DNA of 64,000 nucleotides from Dallia pectoralis (lineage: Eukaryota > Chordata > Actinopteri > Esociformes > Umbridae), in the NCBI GenBank assembly GCA_029465975.1, contig CM055745.1, forward strand, positions 4,341,091 through 4,405,090, read 5' to 3'. A program made the position numbers and the translations under genes. Positions 33,901-47,400 of this stretch are shown here, one piece after another (position 1 is the stretch's first letter; every line of letters begins with the position of its first letter). Below the pieces are notes generated by a model. The model did no database searches. It saw nothing but the letters and a program-made list of their open reading frames with translations, and was not told the origin of the DNA.

Positions 33901-33993
33901 TCAAAAAGGCAAAACATCACCATAAAAAGAAATCTCCCAAATGCTAAAGACAATAATTAATGAAGATATTGAATAGGATTGTACAATAATGTA
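30936..33993. other. Intergenic: exoc3l1 promoter side and 3' region of the anillin-like gene
   Basis: The first 400-500 bases probably hold the exoc3l1 5' UTR and promoter; GC-rich sequence lies at 31150-31400. A 20-bp repeat lies at 32074-32290. The right end should be the 3' UTR of the anillin-like gene, with a candidate minus-strand AATAAA at 33197-33202. No other gene is recognised. Confidence 0.55.
32074..32290. repeat. 20-bp tandem repeat, about 10 copies, intergenic
   Basis: The unit is GGACAGAGACATATCTAACA with single-base variants, between exoc3l1 and the anillin-like gene. Confidence 0.9.
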
Positions 33994-35369
33994 TTACAGA
34001 CTGCTCTCCCTAATTTTGCCACTGCTGGTTTTGGGCTGTTCTCCAGCACGAGTCTGGGAGAGACAGGTCCAGGTATGGAGGTCCAAGAGAACCTGGTTCA
34101 GCTTCTCCATCCATTCCCCTAGATCTTCTCTGGTATCTGCTGAATACCAGCACCTGAAGACAGAACAACAGAGACCGTATCAACCAATTAAAACAGAGAG
34201 CGCATTAACCAATCAAAACTGTGACCGTATCAACCAATCAAAACAGTGACCGTATCAACCAATATAAACAGACACTATTAACCAATTAAAAGAGTGACTA
34301 CATTAACCAATGAAAAACAATCCAGAGATGTCATCAGACGCAACAGTGACATCATTCCTGACCCGTTGTTGTCAAGTACTATCAAAGTGCCTGTGACTTG
34401 ACGGGACACGTTATTCTCCTCTTACTTGGGCTGATCCTCCGGTTGGTCCATCTGAGCGCTGCTGAGCAGTTCTAACGTATGGGGACGAGCACACAGGTCT
34501 CTCGTCACCGGGACCACACTGTGACAGGAGAAACTGGACAGGGAGATGCTGCTTTCTGCTGCCTGCATGCAAACCAGACAGAAGAAAACGGATGTGACCA
34601 GATACAGACACGGCAGCCTTCTGGTTCGTGACTGTGTACATTTGGAAACATGCAATCATATTTTTCTTTCGTTTTCAAACTGTGTATTCTCTATATCTTT
34701 TGGCAAACTTTTCATGGAATCATAAGCTCCACTGCTGGCCGGTCCGGCGTGTTCAGGCCGGTCTGGCGTGGGTGTTCAGACCATTTTAGCCCATACCAAC
34801 CTTGCTGCCTCTGTCATTGGGGTGGTTCCAGTAGAACAGATGGTCTCCCTCCAGGACAAAAAAGCGTCGGTGCCACGCCCCAAAACCATTTACCACCTCA
34901 AACATGGTCTGGATAAAAAGAGAACAGAAATGGGGTAAATGGAGGAAAAACATGAGGTAGATAATAACAGACAATAAATGTGAGATACATTTGGATCAGG
35001 AGACACGGCAGGTAGACTGACTCACCAGGAAGCCCTGGTGTTGGACATTAGAGTGGCTCTCACTATCCAGCTGAAGGTAGATGTTTCCCTCTAGTGGAGA
35101 CAGGAAGGGGACCTGCAGAAAGACAGAGGGGGGGACCAGCAAATGGATGTCAGAGCCTGTATGAGTACATATGGATAAAAGAGTTCAATGTAAAAACAGG
35201 AAATGAAAGCCATGGGGAGAAAATAAATCATCCACCGAATTTCATCGACCCCATAGGGTACTAAATCTAGGCAATTAATCTAATTCTTACTACAAAGTCT
35301 TGCTGGTATAATAAAAAGCTAAATGGAAAGCTTACAATTAGATAAAAGGACAAGCAAAGAGGCTTATTG

Positions 35370-35411
<42 letters not shown>

Positions 35412-38400
35412 AGTGAGTGTGCAAAGTGGGAAAAGTGAGTGCAACCTTTTCCTGAAACTCATCTCCCAGGAGTCTCCTGATTTTGCCTTCAAACTTCATC
35501 TGTGCATAAGTGGAAAGAGACGGAACAGTGAAAGGATAGATTACATCACCATCGATCCCAGGCAAGAGAAAAACATTTGGTGACACCGTGAGACAAGCCG
35601 AATGCCAGGGAATAATTCCTATTCACATTGTTTACATATCAGTGTTTTCGAAAGGGCAAAATAGGAGAGATGGAGTCAGACAAAACCAACACATTCATGT
35701 GTTCATAGTCTCCAGACACACAGACATCCAGAGAACTCAGCAGGGCAGCCCACCTTGTCCAGGGGAAACTTGTTCTGACCCAGCGAGGCCAGGGTGATCT
35801 TGTGACATCCGACCAGGCAGAAGTTGCTGGTGCGCCGGACATTCAGGGCGGCCATGTTGGAGGCTGCGGAGAGGGTTGATTTAATCCAATCAGAACGTGT
35901 CGGCACGGAGGAACAACAACAATATGTAACTGTGACGATACTCACACGTCCCACTCTGGTTGGATCTCTGCAAAAAAGAAAGAGGAAAACATGTTTCAGT
36001 GTCACATGGGTGCATGTGTTTAGGATCTCCCCCAGCAGGGACCATTCAGTGGGATATTTCAAGGCAGATTATTCTCTCACCTTCCTCGTGCTTAGAAGTT
36101 TCATTGGAGTAGACTTAAAAAAACAAAAATTAAACAGTAAGATCAGAATTAGCCGCTTAACGCATCAATATTTCTTTAATAATCAGCGATAAAAAAAATG
36201 CATAACATTTCCTTATCAAAACATCACTCACTCTTGACTTGGTGGATCTGCGGAGATCAACACTGCAAGTGTTCCCCGAGGCCTGGGACTTAAAAGTAGA
36301 GGGTCACCATCTGTTAACACCGCCAGATATCCGATCAATATGAAAAGAGCGTAAACACTACAGAGTCATTTGCTCACCAGGCTGTAAATCTCCACATCAA
36401 TCTCAAAGTTGGAGCGAATTTCCTGCCTGAAAGGATATGACACACAGCCAGTCAGTGAAGGACAATACACAATAGATTTAGTTTTAGACAGGTGGGCGAG
36501 GTTTATGGTATATTCTTCAGTCTGTAACCAAGCGTAAGCCAGCTGGAACATCAAGTTATTCATAATAAATGAGCACTCTGGCCATTTTAAAAGGTTGGGT
36601 TATGAATATATAACAGAGTTGGGTCAATTCATAAACAATAAGAGCCAGACTATAGTGTCCTAGCGATGACAGTTGTAATTACGTGCTGACTCTACAGTTT
36701 GGCATTGACTCGTATCTTCACTCCACCTGCTGCGGGAGCACTAGAAACGCCACACGCATTCCATTTGGTCGGCCTGTAGGACCGCGAAGTCGCAAAGCGA
36801 ACGCAGCGCGTAGAAAAGCTCACCTCAGCATTCGCCATCTAAGAGCTTCTGCTAAAATGTGAAAATAGTGTCTGGACTCACAAGGTGATGGTGGTTGGAT
36901 AGGAGATGGTGTCTCCATTTTGGGCGTCAGCCGCCGTGGCCAAAGGGGTTGCAACAATGTTGCACGGTCCGTAGCGAATCAGGACAAAGAAATAGTGGGT
37001 TGGTCGACCTATAGGGAGCAGTCGCCATGGTTACTCATTAACCACAGGGGTTTACTCATCAGATACAATGCAAATAACCCAAATTAACAGAGTGGAAAAT
37101 CATCAACTTCAATAGAGAATATTTATTACACTGCCAAAACATTATTTTACGATGTACTGTGACTATTTCGCTTTGTGCATTTAATCAATATAGACTGTTC
37201 TCCATAATGCAGCAGTGTCGAAAAAGACTGTCCTCTGTAAAGCAGCAGTGTCAATAAAGACTGTCCTCCGTAAAGCAGCAGTGTCAATATAGGCCGTCCT
37301 CCGTAAAGCAGCAGTGTCAATAAAGACTGTCCTCCGTAAAGCAGCAGTGTCAATAAAGACTGTCCTCCGTAAAGCAGCAGTTTCAATAAAGACTGTCCTC
37401 TGTAAAGCAGCAGTGTCAATAAAGACTGTCCTCCGTAAAGCAGCAGTGTCAATAAAGACTGTCCTCCGTAAAGCAGCAGTGTCAATAAAGACCGTCCTCC
37501 GTAAAGCAGCAGTGTCAATAAAGACCGTCCTCCATAAAGCAGCAGTGTCAATAAAGACTGTCCTCCGTAAAGCAGCAGTGTCAATAAAGACTGTCCTCCG
37601 TAAAGCAGCAGTTTCAATAAAGACTGTCCTCCATAATGCAGCAGTGTCAATATAGACTGTCCTCTGTAAAGCAGCTGTGTCAGTAAAGACTGACCTCGGT
37701 GAAACAGAAGAATAAATAATTCACCCTCGACCACCTATAAATACACTCACAAATCTGGTTCTGGTTACAATTAGAGGCATGGCCTAATTACAAATGGGAT
37801 TACTTACTCCTATACAACAGTATTAAAAAACAAAATCAAAGACTTAAGTACTTTGTATTTTGAACATTTAAAATGCTGTTATAGTTTAACAATTGAAGTG
37901 TTTTAGGAGCAATTTAGTGCATGTAGTTTAAATAAATATAATGAAATATGTTCGCATGTGTAACATCTAAATACATGCATGTTATTTACAGTCTCAGTGG
38001 ACCAATTTGTTTATTTACAATATAAGGCAAGCAAAACCTATGCATGATGTAGGTCAGTTGACCAGAAACAGACATATTCTTCATTTCTTTATCTTATCGT
38101 TTAGAGAACAAGTACGTAGCAAAGTCTTCCATCTCTGTGGGGACATTAAACATTTAAGGGAAAATTTGTATTTTGGTTGGGGCTCAAATCAGAGAATAAA
38201 ATGCATCATGTTCAATACGGTTTCATGCTTCCCTAAAGTAATTTTAAGTAAACAAATGAAATATCTGCTAGAAATACTTTACAAATCACTTTTGCTTAGA
38301 TGTGTTGTTGTCTTACTAGCGGCGGCAATCGCAGACAAATTTTTTTTTACACACTTTACTCCTGAGAGCATTTGCTTTACCACAAACACGTAAAAGTAGA

Positions 38401-41400
38401 TCACGATGTTCATACGGTTTTGCAGAAAACAAAACAAGCAACATTCAGGCTAGATGGAAACCAGATAAGTCCATCAGGTTTTTTTTAAACGCACCACCGA
38501 GTTTGGAGCAAAATACGCACTGGTGTATCACCTAAATAGTGCATCACATCTGCGGTAAAAGAACCATGAGCTAGTCGGTATCCTGTTTAGCAACTCAAAC
38601 CGGCTGGAACTTGAACGTCAGCTGAAACCGATTCTCAGCACTCAATATGGGCAGGACTATTTAAAAAAAAAAATTTTTTTATCCTGTTAGATAATTTTGT
38701 GAAGTACTCATTTTGGCAATAAACAACACATTTTTGCTGTGGTTTAAACATGATTTTTTCTTTATTCGGGTTCATAATCTATCAAAGGGTCACTAAATGA
38801 CAATCGGGCTAAATCGGCTAAAAGGCGACAAAATTGAATTTCCTGGTCTTACATGTTTATTAGGAACCACGTGGCTCCCAACATTAGTGTTCCTTAGAGT
38901 TTACATAATCCACCTAATCTCTAATGTGATAACACCCTCCCTACATTAGTGTTACCTGTTTGTTCTTTAGTGTTTATAGTGTTTACATAATCCACCTAAT
39001 CTATAATGTGACGACACACTCCATACATTAGTGTTACCTGTTCGTGCACGGGCAGAGCAGACGAACTCCACCTTGAGAGGGAGCTGGACACGACTGATGC
39101 TGATGGTACCTCTGCACGGCACCTGGGATGGGCTGGAGTCCTGCTCCCTATCACCTCCCTCCACCACCTCTGAGCTCCCAGACTCCTTCAGCCTGGCCAC
39201 CTCAGACAGCATAGCTTCACGCTTCTCACCTGACAAACAGCAAAGATTTATATACTTCAGTCACAGTTTGGGTGATTGTGGATAAAATAGATACCCAGTG
39301 AAGAGGTAAAGTCACTGCCTCACCAGTAGCTGGGTAGAAACAGGGTGAAATGGGGAAAAAGTTGTGGGGTTGAGTAAACTCACAGGAGACCAGCAGAAGT
39401 TTCTCAGCCTCTGCTTCCTCCAGGGACCCCCTGCCGTGGTCTTCATCAGTGCAGCAGCTCAGGGCATGCACCGTCTGGTTTATAATCACCTGCAACTTGG
39501 CAGCCTCCTCATTCAGTACCTGACCAATGGAAGGACGTTAACATTAACAAGCCAATTTGCATTATTTAATAATTCGACATAAACATGCTGCTGTGACCTT
39601 CTTCATGGACATAGGATATATTACAGACCAGGATTCTCTCCTTTGTGTTAGCAGGTTTGGGTTGGGACATCTCAGCAACAGTCCTCTGAACCCCAGGGGT
39701 CACAATATGAAAGGCAGGCTTGGTGCTCTGGACCAGTGTGCGGTAGGCATCAATACTGTATAGGTGAGAAGATACAGTGGTTTGTGTATATGGCTCTGTA
39801 TTTATGTATTGATTTGAAATGGCACAATGCCTGTGTGGTAAGAGTATACTGCCCAGTTTATTCGACTTGTATTTTCATCCGCATTCAATTCTAGAAATAT
39901 ACAGTCTCACAAATTTAGGGTACTGAATGTTTTCGGCTAATGGTGAATCACATGGTCACTCAGAACAAGCAGGAAGTGAAGACAACTGCAGTATAGGGCG
40001 GGCAAAAGCTCACTATGGACTACATACATACATACATAAAGGTTGACATCACTAGATTATATATATATCACTATAATCTAGTGATGTCAATCGGTCACCG
40101 ATTACAAGCAAGCAAACATCCCAAAAATATGAAAGTATAAAAACATTATTGAACTTAATATTAACATGTCCAAACACTTTTGGCACCCACTAACAGGTAA
40201 AAACACTAGCAGCATCAACGAGGACATGACTCCTCACCTGTAGAGGGGCACACTGTCAGGAGGAGGACTGGTCTGCTCCTCATGACCCAGCAACGGAGGG
40301 TTGGCTTGTTGAGTGGCAGCGAGCCTCTGTGGAGTTAGCAAACACTTAAGATATTTAATTGGACATGTCAAATCTGACCACAGCAGTTTCAGACAGCCTC
40401 ACCATAGGAGTGACCACAGCCTCACCACAGGAGTGACCACAGCCTCACCATAGGAGTGACCACAGCAGTATTAGACAGCCTCACCATAGGAGTGACCACA
40501 GCAGTATCAGACAGCCTCACCATAGGAGTGACCACAGCCGTTTCAGACAGCCTCACCATAGGAGTGACCACAGCCGTTTCAGACAGCCTCACCATAGGAG
40601 TGACCACAGCCGTTTCAGACAGCCTCACCATAGGAGTGACCACAGCCTCACCATAGGAGTGACCACAGCTTCCACAGACTTGCTGAGTGGTGATAAGATG
40701 CAGCTGGTTGGGAAGGTCAGGAGATCCTCATCTGCTCTCTCCACGTCAAACTCTGGGTGCGTCTTTTCCGGTCTGTCCATCGCCGTGGCCACGTCACTGC
40801 TGTGAACGTCAGCCCCCTCCTCCTCATCACCATCTTCCTCCACATCTCTCTGAGCAGCAGCAGCAGCAGCAGCATCAAGCACCTCATCAAACATCAGGTC
40901 AATCATCTCAGTAGTGTTGGTTTCGTCAGGAGAGTTCAGCTCAGCCTCTGAAGACAAATCCCCATTTTGTCAGTTTCAAAAAAACACCACTCATAGTTCA
41001 TCTTCACATCTTCAAACATGGTTTACGAAATTGTAATCTCAAGATACCTAGAAGAAAAAATGTAACAAGAAAGAATGTCATTTCCTGTTTCACTTCTAGG
41101 GGAATGCCATTAGCAGTGATTAACGATGGAAACAGTCTCTTCTCTCGCTAAAGGAAACTCTCAGGGAAAAATGTTAAGCAAAAGCCTATTTGGACTTCTT
41201 GAAGTGGAATGGAAAAACAAACTGTTCATCGTCCACATACAGGTTTCAAATCACTGCCCCATTTTGAAGAACGTCCTTCGCCCAAGTGTAATTAGTCCAA
41301 ATAAACAATCAAAAAAATTATTGCTGCTGATAATTAACAATTCCCAATTGGCCTCGATGTTTGATCTGACCATGAGAATCTGTCCATGAGATACATTTTA

Positions 41401-44400
41401 AGTAGGTCAATATTTAGCGGTGTAAAGCAGTAGCAGTGACCCATAAAAACCCTTTATGGACAATATCCACCTGACAGCAGAACATAACCAGTGTCTTTAT
41501 GAATGCTTCCCACAGGAGTGTGCACGTGTTGCCCAAAGTGTTTGTCTCAAACTCACCCTGCCCACCTCGTGTCAACAGCCTAGACAACATGTCTCACCTG
41601 ACAGACTGTCTCTTTTAGACGAGGAGTCCAGTTCAGACAAGGCTGAGTCATTGATCATTTCTGGCTCCAGGATAAAAGTGACCTTCTTTAGCCCTCTGGC
41701 CTCTGACTGCCATTCTTCACCGTCAACCTCCCCGCCCGGGTCTTCGCCGTCAACCTCCCCGCCCGGGTCTTCGCCGTCAACCTCCCCGCCCGGGTCTTCG
41801 CCGTCAACCTCCCCGCCCGGGTCTTCGCCGTCAACCTCCCCGCCCGGGTCTTCGCCGTCAACCTCCCCGCCCGGGTCTTCGCCGTCAACCTCCCCGCCCG
41901 GGTCTTCGCCGTCAACCTCCCCGCCCGGGTCTTCGCCGTCAACCTCCCCGCCCGGGTCTTCGCCGTCAACCTCCCCGCCCGGGTCTCCGCCCGGGCCGCC
42001 AACCTCCCCGCCCGGGTCTTCGCCGCCAACCTCCTCGCCCGGGTCTTCGCCGCCAACCTCCCCGCCCGGGTCTTCAACCTCCTCGGCCGGGTCTTCGCCG
42101 TCAACCTCCTCGGCCGGGTCTTCGCCGTCAACCTCCTCGGCCGGGTCTTCGCCGTCAACCTCCTCGGCCGGGTCTTCGCCGTCAACCTCCTCGGCCGGGT
42201 CTTTATAGTCAACCTCTAAACCACTATCCATCTGCTTTTCACCAAGAACTGAACCACTATCCCCTTGGTTCTCACCAGAAGACTCTGCCCTGTCCTGCTC
42301 CATCTTTAAGGGACCCTCCTCCCCATGAGGTTTCTCTGGCTGAGAACGACCCCGACTAGTGGCCATAGTGCACATCACCTCCTCCTGCTCCTTTGGCACG
42401 TGAGACACCTCTTGCAGTGAGACATCCATGTCAACTGAGGACCCTGCCACCTCAACTGTTGAATGACACACAGTCTCACACCCCTATTCTGCACTGACAA
42501 TAGCACACAGAAAAACACACAGTAGTAGTCTCTGCAATTACATTAGACTTGGTCAACATGTACCGTTAACTTGTTGTTACACAACTAATAATTAATTGGC
42601 AGTTCCTCTTGCAGTGTCTCACCAGTGTGTTGGATCAGAGGCTCCTCTCCTTGGACCTTGGAACTGACCGAAACGGCGGTAAAACTGCCGTCCCCGTCCA
42701 CGGCCGCTTCATCACCAGACAGATTGAGGTCTGCCTGCTGGACATCCAGACAATTATGCTCGGCCTGAAAATACCTTTGAGCCAATTGATTCCCCTCATG
42801 CACACGTCTCTGTATTCACATCGTTACTGACCGAAAGAAAAAACCCTGAGTAAATGAAGGATTCAAAGCAGATGCAGGAGGTGTGAAACTGATATTGCAG
42901 GGATTTTGGCATATATAAACATGGCGGCCGATGCAGATTGGTTTAAGGATGCACCGATACTCGAGCCAGCAATCAGCATTGGCCGAAAACAAGCAAAAAT
43001 ACCGATAATAACTGTAGTGGCAGTCTGGCAGATTATCAGACTGACGGTTCTTTCATCTATATTTGTTTTTGCTCAATACATGCGTTTTGCTCAATACATG
43101 TGTCCTATTGTTTTAATGTTACATTACATTTCACTCATAGGCATAATTTTAGACTCAGCTACAGACACTCAAGGCATCCCCCAGGGCTCAGTACTTGGTC
43201 CTCTGCTCTTCATTTTCTATATCTTTTCCCTTGGTCAAATCCTCCGTCACTTCAACCTTAATTTCCAAACTCAGACCTTCCCTCTCTCGTCCCGCTGCTG
43301 AAATCCTATTGGATTCATGGATTCATAACCTACTGTCTCGCCTACTGCAACTCTCTACTCGCTGGCATCAAATCCACATCCCTCTATAAGCACCGAATGG
43401 TTCCAAACTCTGCGGCCAGACTTCTAACTCACAAGTCTCCCCAGCATTTCACCCTTGTCCTCAGTGAGTTACACTGGCTTCCTATCTCCCAACGCATCGA
43501 CTACAAAATACTCCTACTGACATTTAAAGCCCTGAACAACGTCTCCCTTGCAGAACTCTTCAACCTTCTTCCTCATCAACCTACACACTCCATCCGCTCC
43601 GGTTCTGCAGGTTACCTCAATCCCCAAATCCAAGCTTAAAGGCTTTGGTGACGGGGCCTTCTAGACGTCTCCTTCTAGACGGGCCCAAATGATATTCATT
43701 ACAATGTATTTCCGTTTTATCAGAGTATTTCACTTGTTTGTATGTTTCTGTTCCATGCTCATTATGTAAAGGGTCTTTGGGTCCTAAAAAGCACCAACTG
43801 ATATAAAAAAAATGCATTATTATAGTTAGTGTTAACATCATTAATTGGTCGATGAATTTTAATTAAACTGTTCCTAATACATTTCCTTTATTTGGTTAAT
43901 GTGCTTTAAATGATATCATGATACCGTGCCACTCAGTGAAGGAACCTGATGATCATTAAAACAACGTAGGAAGTGAAAACTACCCCACATCATTCAAATT
44001 TGAAGAGACTGTGACTTTAAACCAGTAACACCCACACCAGTGACCACTCTGTATTGTAGGTTTACTCACTGAACCAGTAACACCCACACCAGTGTCCACT
44101 CTGTATTGTAGGTTAACTCACTGAACCAGTAACACCCACACCAGTGTCCACTCTGTACTGTAGATTTACTCACTGAACCAGTAACACCCACACCAGTGTC
44201 CACTCTGTACTGTAGGTTAACTCACTGAACCAGTAACACCCATACCAGTGTCCACTCTGTACTGTAGGTTAACTCACTGAACCAGTAACACCCACACCAG
44301 TGTCCACTCTGTACTGTAGGTTAACTCACTGAACCAGTAACACCCACACCAGTGTCCACTCTGTACTGTAGGTTAACTCACTGAACCAGTAACACCCATA

Positions 44401-47400
44401 CCAGTGACCACTCTGTACTGTAGGTTAACTCACTGAACCAGTAACACCCACACCAGTGTCCACTCTGTACTGTAGGTTAACTCACTGAACCAGTAACACC
44501 CATACCAGTGTCCACTCTGTATTGTAGGTTAACTCACTGAACCAGTAACACCCACACCAGTGTCCACTCTGTATTGTAGGTTAACTCACTGAACCAGTAA
44601 CACCCACACCAGTGTCCACTCTGTACTGTAGGTTAACTCACTGAACCAGTAACACCCACACCAGTGTCCACTCTGTATTGTAGGTTAACTCACTGAACCA
44701 GTAACACCCACACCAGTGTCCACTCTGTATTGTAGGTTTACTCACTGAACCAGTAACACCCACACCAGTGTCCACTCTGTACTGTAGGTTAACTCACTGA
44801 ACCAGTAACACCCACACCAGTGTCCACTCTGTATTGTAGGTTAACTCACTGAACCAGTAACACCCACACCAGTGTCCACTCTGTACTGTAGGTTAACTCA
44901 CTGAACCAGTAACACCCATACCAGTGTCCACTCTGTACTGTAGGTTAACTCACTGAACCAGTAACACCCATACCAGTGTCCACTCTGTACTGTAGGTTTA
45001 CTCACTGAACCAGTAACACCCACACCAGTGTCCACTCTGTACTGTAGGTTAACTCACTGAACCAGTAACACCCACACCAGTGTCCACTCTGTACTGTAGG
45101 TTAACTCACTGAACCAGTAACACCCACACCAGTGTCCACTCTGTACTGTAGGTTAACTCACTGAACCAGTAACACCCACACCAGTGTCCACTCTGTACTG
45201 TAGGTTTACTCACTGAACCAGTAACACCCACACCAGTGTCCACTCTGTACTGTAGGTTAACTCACTGAACCAGTAACACCCACACCAGTGTCCACTCTGT
45301 ACTGTAGGTTAACTCACTGAACCAGTAACACCCACACCAGTGTCCACTCTGTACTGTAGGTTAACTCACTGAACCAGTAACACCCACACCAGTGTCCACT
45401 CTGTACTGTAGGTTAACTCACTGAACCAGTAACAACACCAGTGTCCACTCTGTACTGTAGGTTAACTCACTGAACCAGTAACACCCACACCAGTGTCCAC
45501 TCTGTACTGTAGGTTAACTCACTGAACCAGTAACACCCACACCAGTGTCCACTCTGTATTGTAGGTTAACTCACTGAACCAGTAACACCCACACCAGTGT
45601 CCACTCTGTACTGTAGGTTAACTCACTGAACCAGTAACACCCACACCAGTGTCCACTCTGTACTGTAGGTTAACTCACTGAACCAGTAACACCCACACCA
45701 GTGTCCACTCTGTACTGTAGGTTAACTCACTGAACCAGTAACACCCACACCAGTGTCCACTCTGTACTGTAGGTTTACTCACTGAACCAGTAACACCCAC
45801 ACCAGTGTCCACTCTGTACTGTAGGTTAACTCACTGAACCAGTAACACCCACACCAGTGTTGTAGGTTAACTCACTGAACCAGTAACACCCACACCAGTG
45901 TCCACTCTGTACTGTAGGTTAACTCACTGAACCAGTAACACCCACACCAGTGTCCACTCTGTACTGTAGGTTAACTCACTGAACCAGTAACACCCACACC
46001 AGTGTCCACTCTGTACTGTAGGTTAACTCACTGAACCAGTAACACCCACACCAGTGTCCACTCTGTACTGTAGGTTAACTCACTGAACCAGTAACACCCA
46101 CACCAGTGTCCACTCTGTACTGTAGGTTAACTCACTGAACCAGTAACACCCACACCAGTGTCCACTCTGTACTGTAGGTTAACTCACTGAACCAGTAACA
46201 CCCACACCAGTGTCCACTCTGTACTGTAGGTTAACTCACTGAACCAGTAACACCCACACCAGTGTCCACTCTGTACTGTAGGTTAACTCACTGAACCAGT
46301 AACACCCACACCAGTGTCCACTCTGTATTGTAGGTTAACTCACTGAACCAGTAACACCCACACCAGTGTCCACTCTGTATTGTAGGTTAACTCACTGAAC
46401 CAGTAACACCCACACCAGTGTCCACTCTGTACTGTAGGTTAACTCACTGAACCAGTAACACCCACACCAGTGTCCACTCTGTATTGTAGGTTAACTCACT
46501 GAACCAGTAACACCCATACCAGTGTCCACTCTGTATTGTAGGTTAACTCACTGAACCAGTAACACCCAGACCAGTGTCCACTCTGTATTGTAGGTTTACT
46601 CACTGAACCAGTAACACCCACACCAGTGTCCACTCTGTACTGTAGGTTAACTCACTTTCCAGGCTTGAAACGGTGGCCACTGCAGTCTCTGGCACTGTCT
46701 GACCATGGATGAGGACGCCCTCTAATGACCCCACAAAAATTACACTGTTCTATCAGGAATGGAGTATGTAAGCCCGACCAGGAGATACAAACATAACCCT
46801 CAACACCACTCCGCCCAGACACTGGAGGGAACGGTTACACCAAACTTGCCTAAGTCAGCGATGGATCTGATACGCTACGCTTTAAAAGATGTTCTGTGCG
46901 ATTGGCTTGCATAAGAAGCGGAGCTCACTTTCCCTCTCCTGATTGGTCAGACAAACAGAAGCTGTTGGAAAGACTTCACAGGAATGTTAAGAATTGTTTC
47001 GACGCAACAACTTGCATTGCATTCCTCCAGCTCCTGGAACTCCCAGGAGCTGTTGAGCAAACGAATAACATCAAAATTTTCCTTCACTGGCTGGAGTTTG
47101 TGAGTGTCTCAGACCTGGCATATGCGGGACGCTGTGCTGAAACTGGGCATTTCACTGGCCTCCAGTTTCAGCTTTAGTGCAGCCACAGGGTTGAAAAGGT
47201 TCCTCGGACAACGGTTGGCTGGCCTGGTCTGTGGGGTGAGGGGGCTTGGGGAATTCTGCCCCGCCTGAAAAACAGGCCAGAGACAAAAATATTCTCACTC
47301 AATGACAGATACCGCACATTCGCACTAGGGTCTGGCACAACATGTGAGCCTTAATGGTGGACCTGTAAGATTCCTCAACAAAACAAGTTCCATCCTGAAT

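Noticed and set aside
41456..42208. 250-codon plus-strand frame rich in STSPPGSSP
   Set aside because: Antisense of the acidic coding repeat in the anillin-like exon. The minus-strand frame joins conserved anillin sequence with correct splice phases, whereas this one does not.
42906..43640. Intact reverse-transcriptase gene
   Set aside because: RT motifs are present, but the element is truncated and frame-broken, so it is annotated as a LINE relic.
43990..46655. Possible CRISPR-like array
   Set aside because: The repeats are directly adjacent, with no unique spacers and a vertebrate intron context, so it is a minisatellite.
46896..47177. 93-codon plus-strand frame
   Set aside because: No recognisable family. 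It is antisense to the unresolved anillin-like N-terminal region and probably a shadow.
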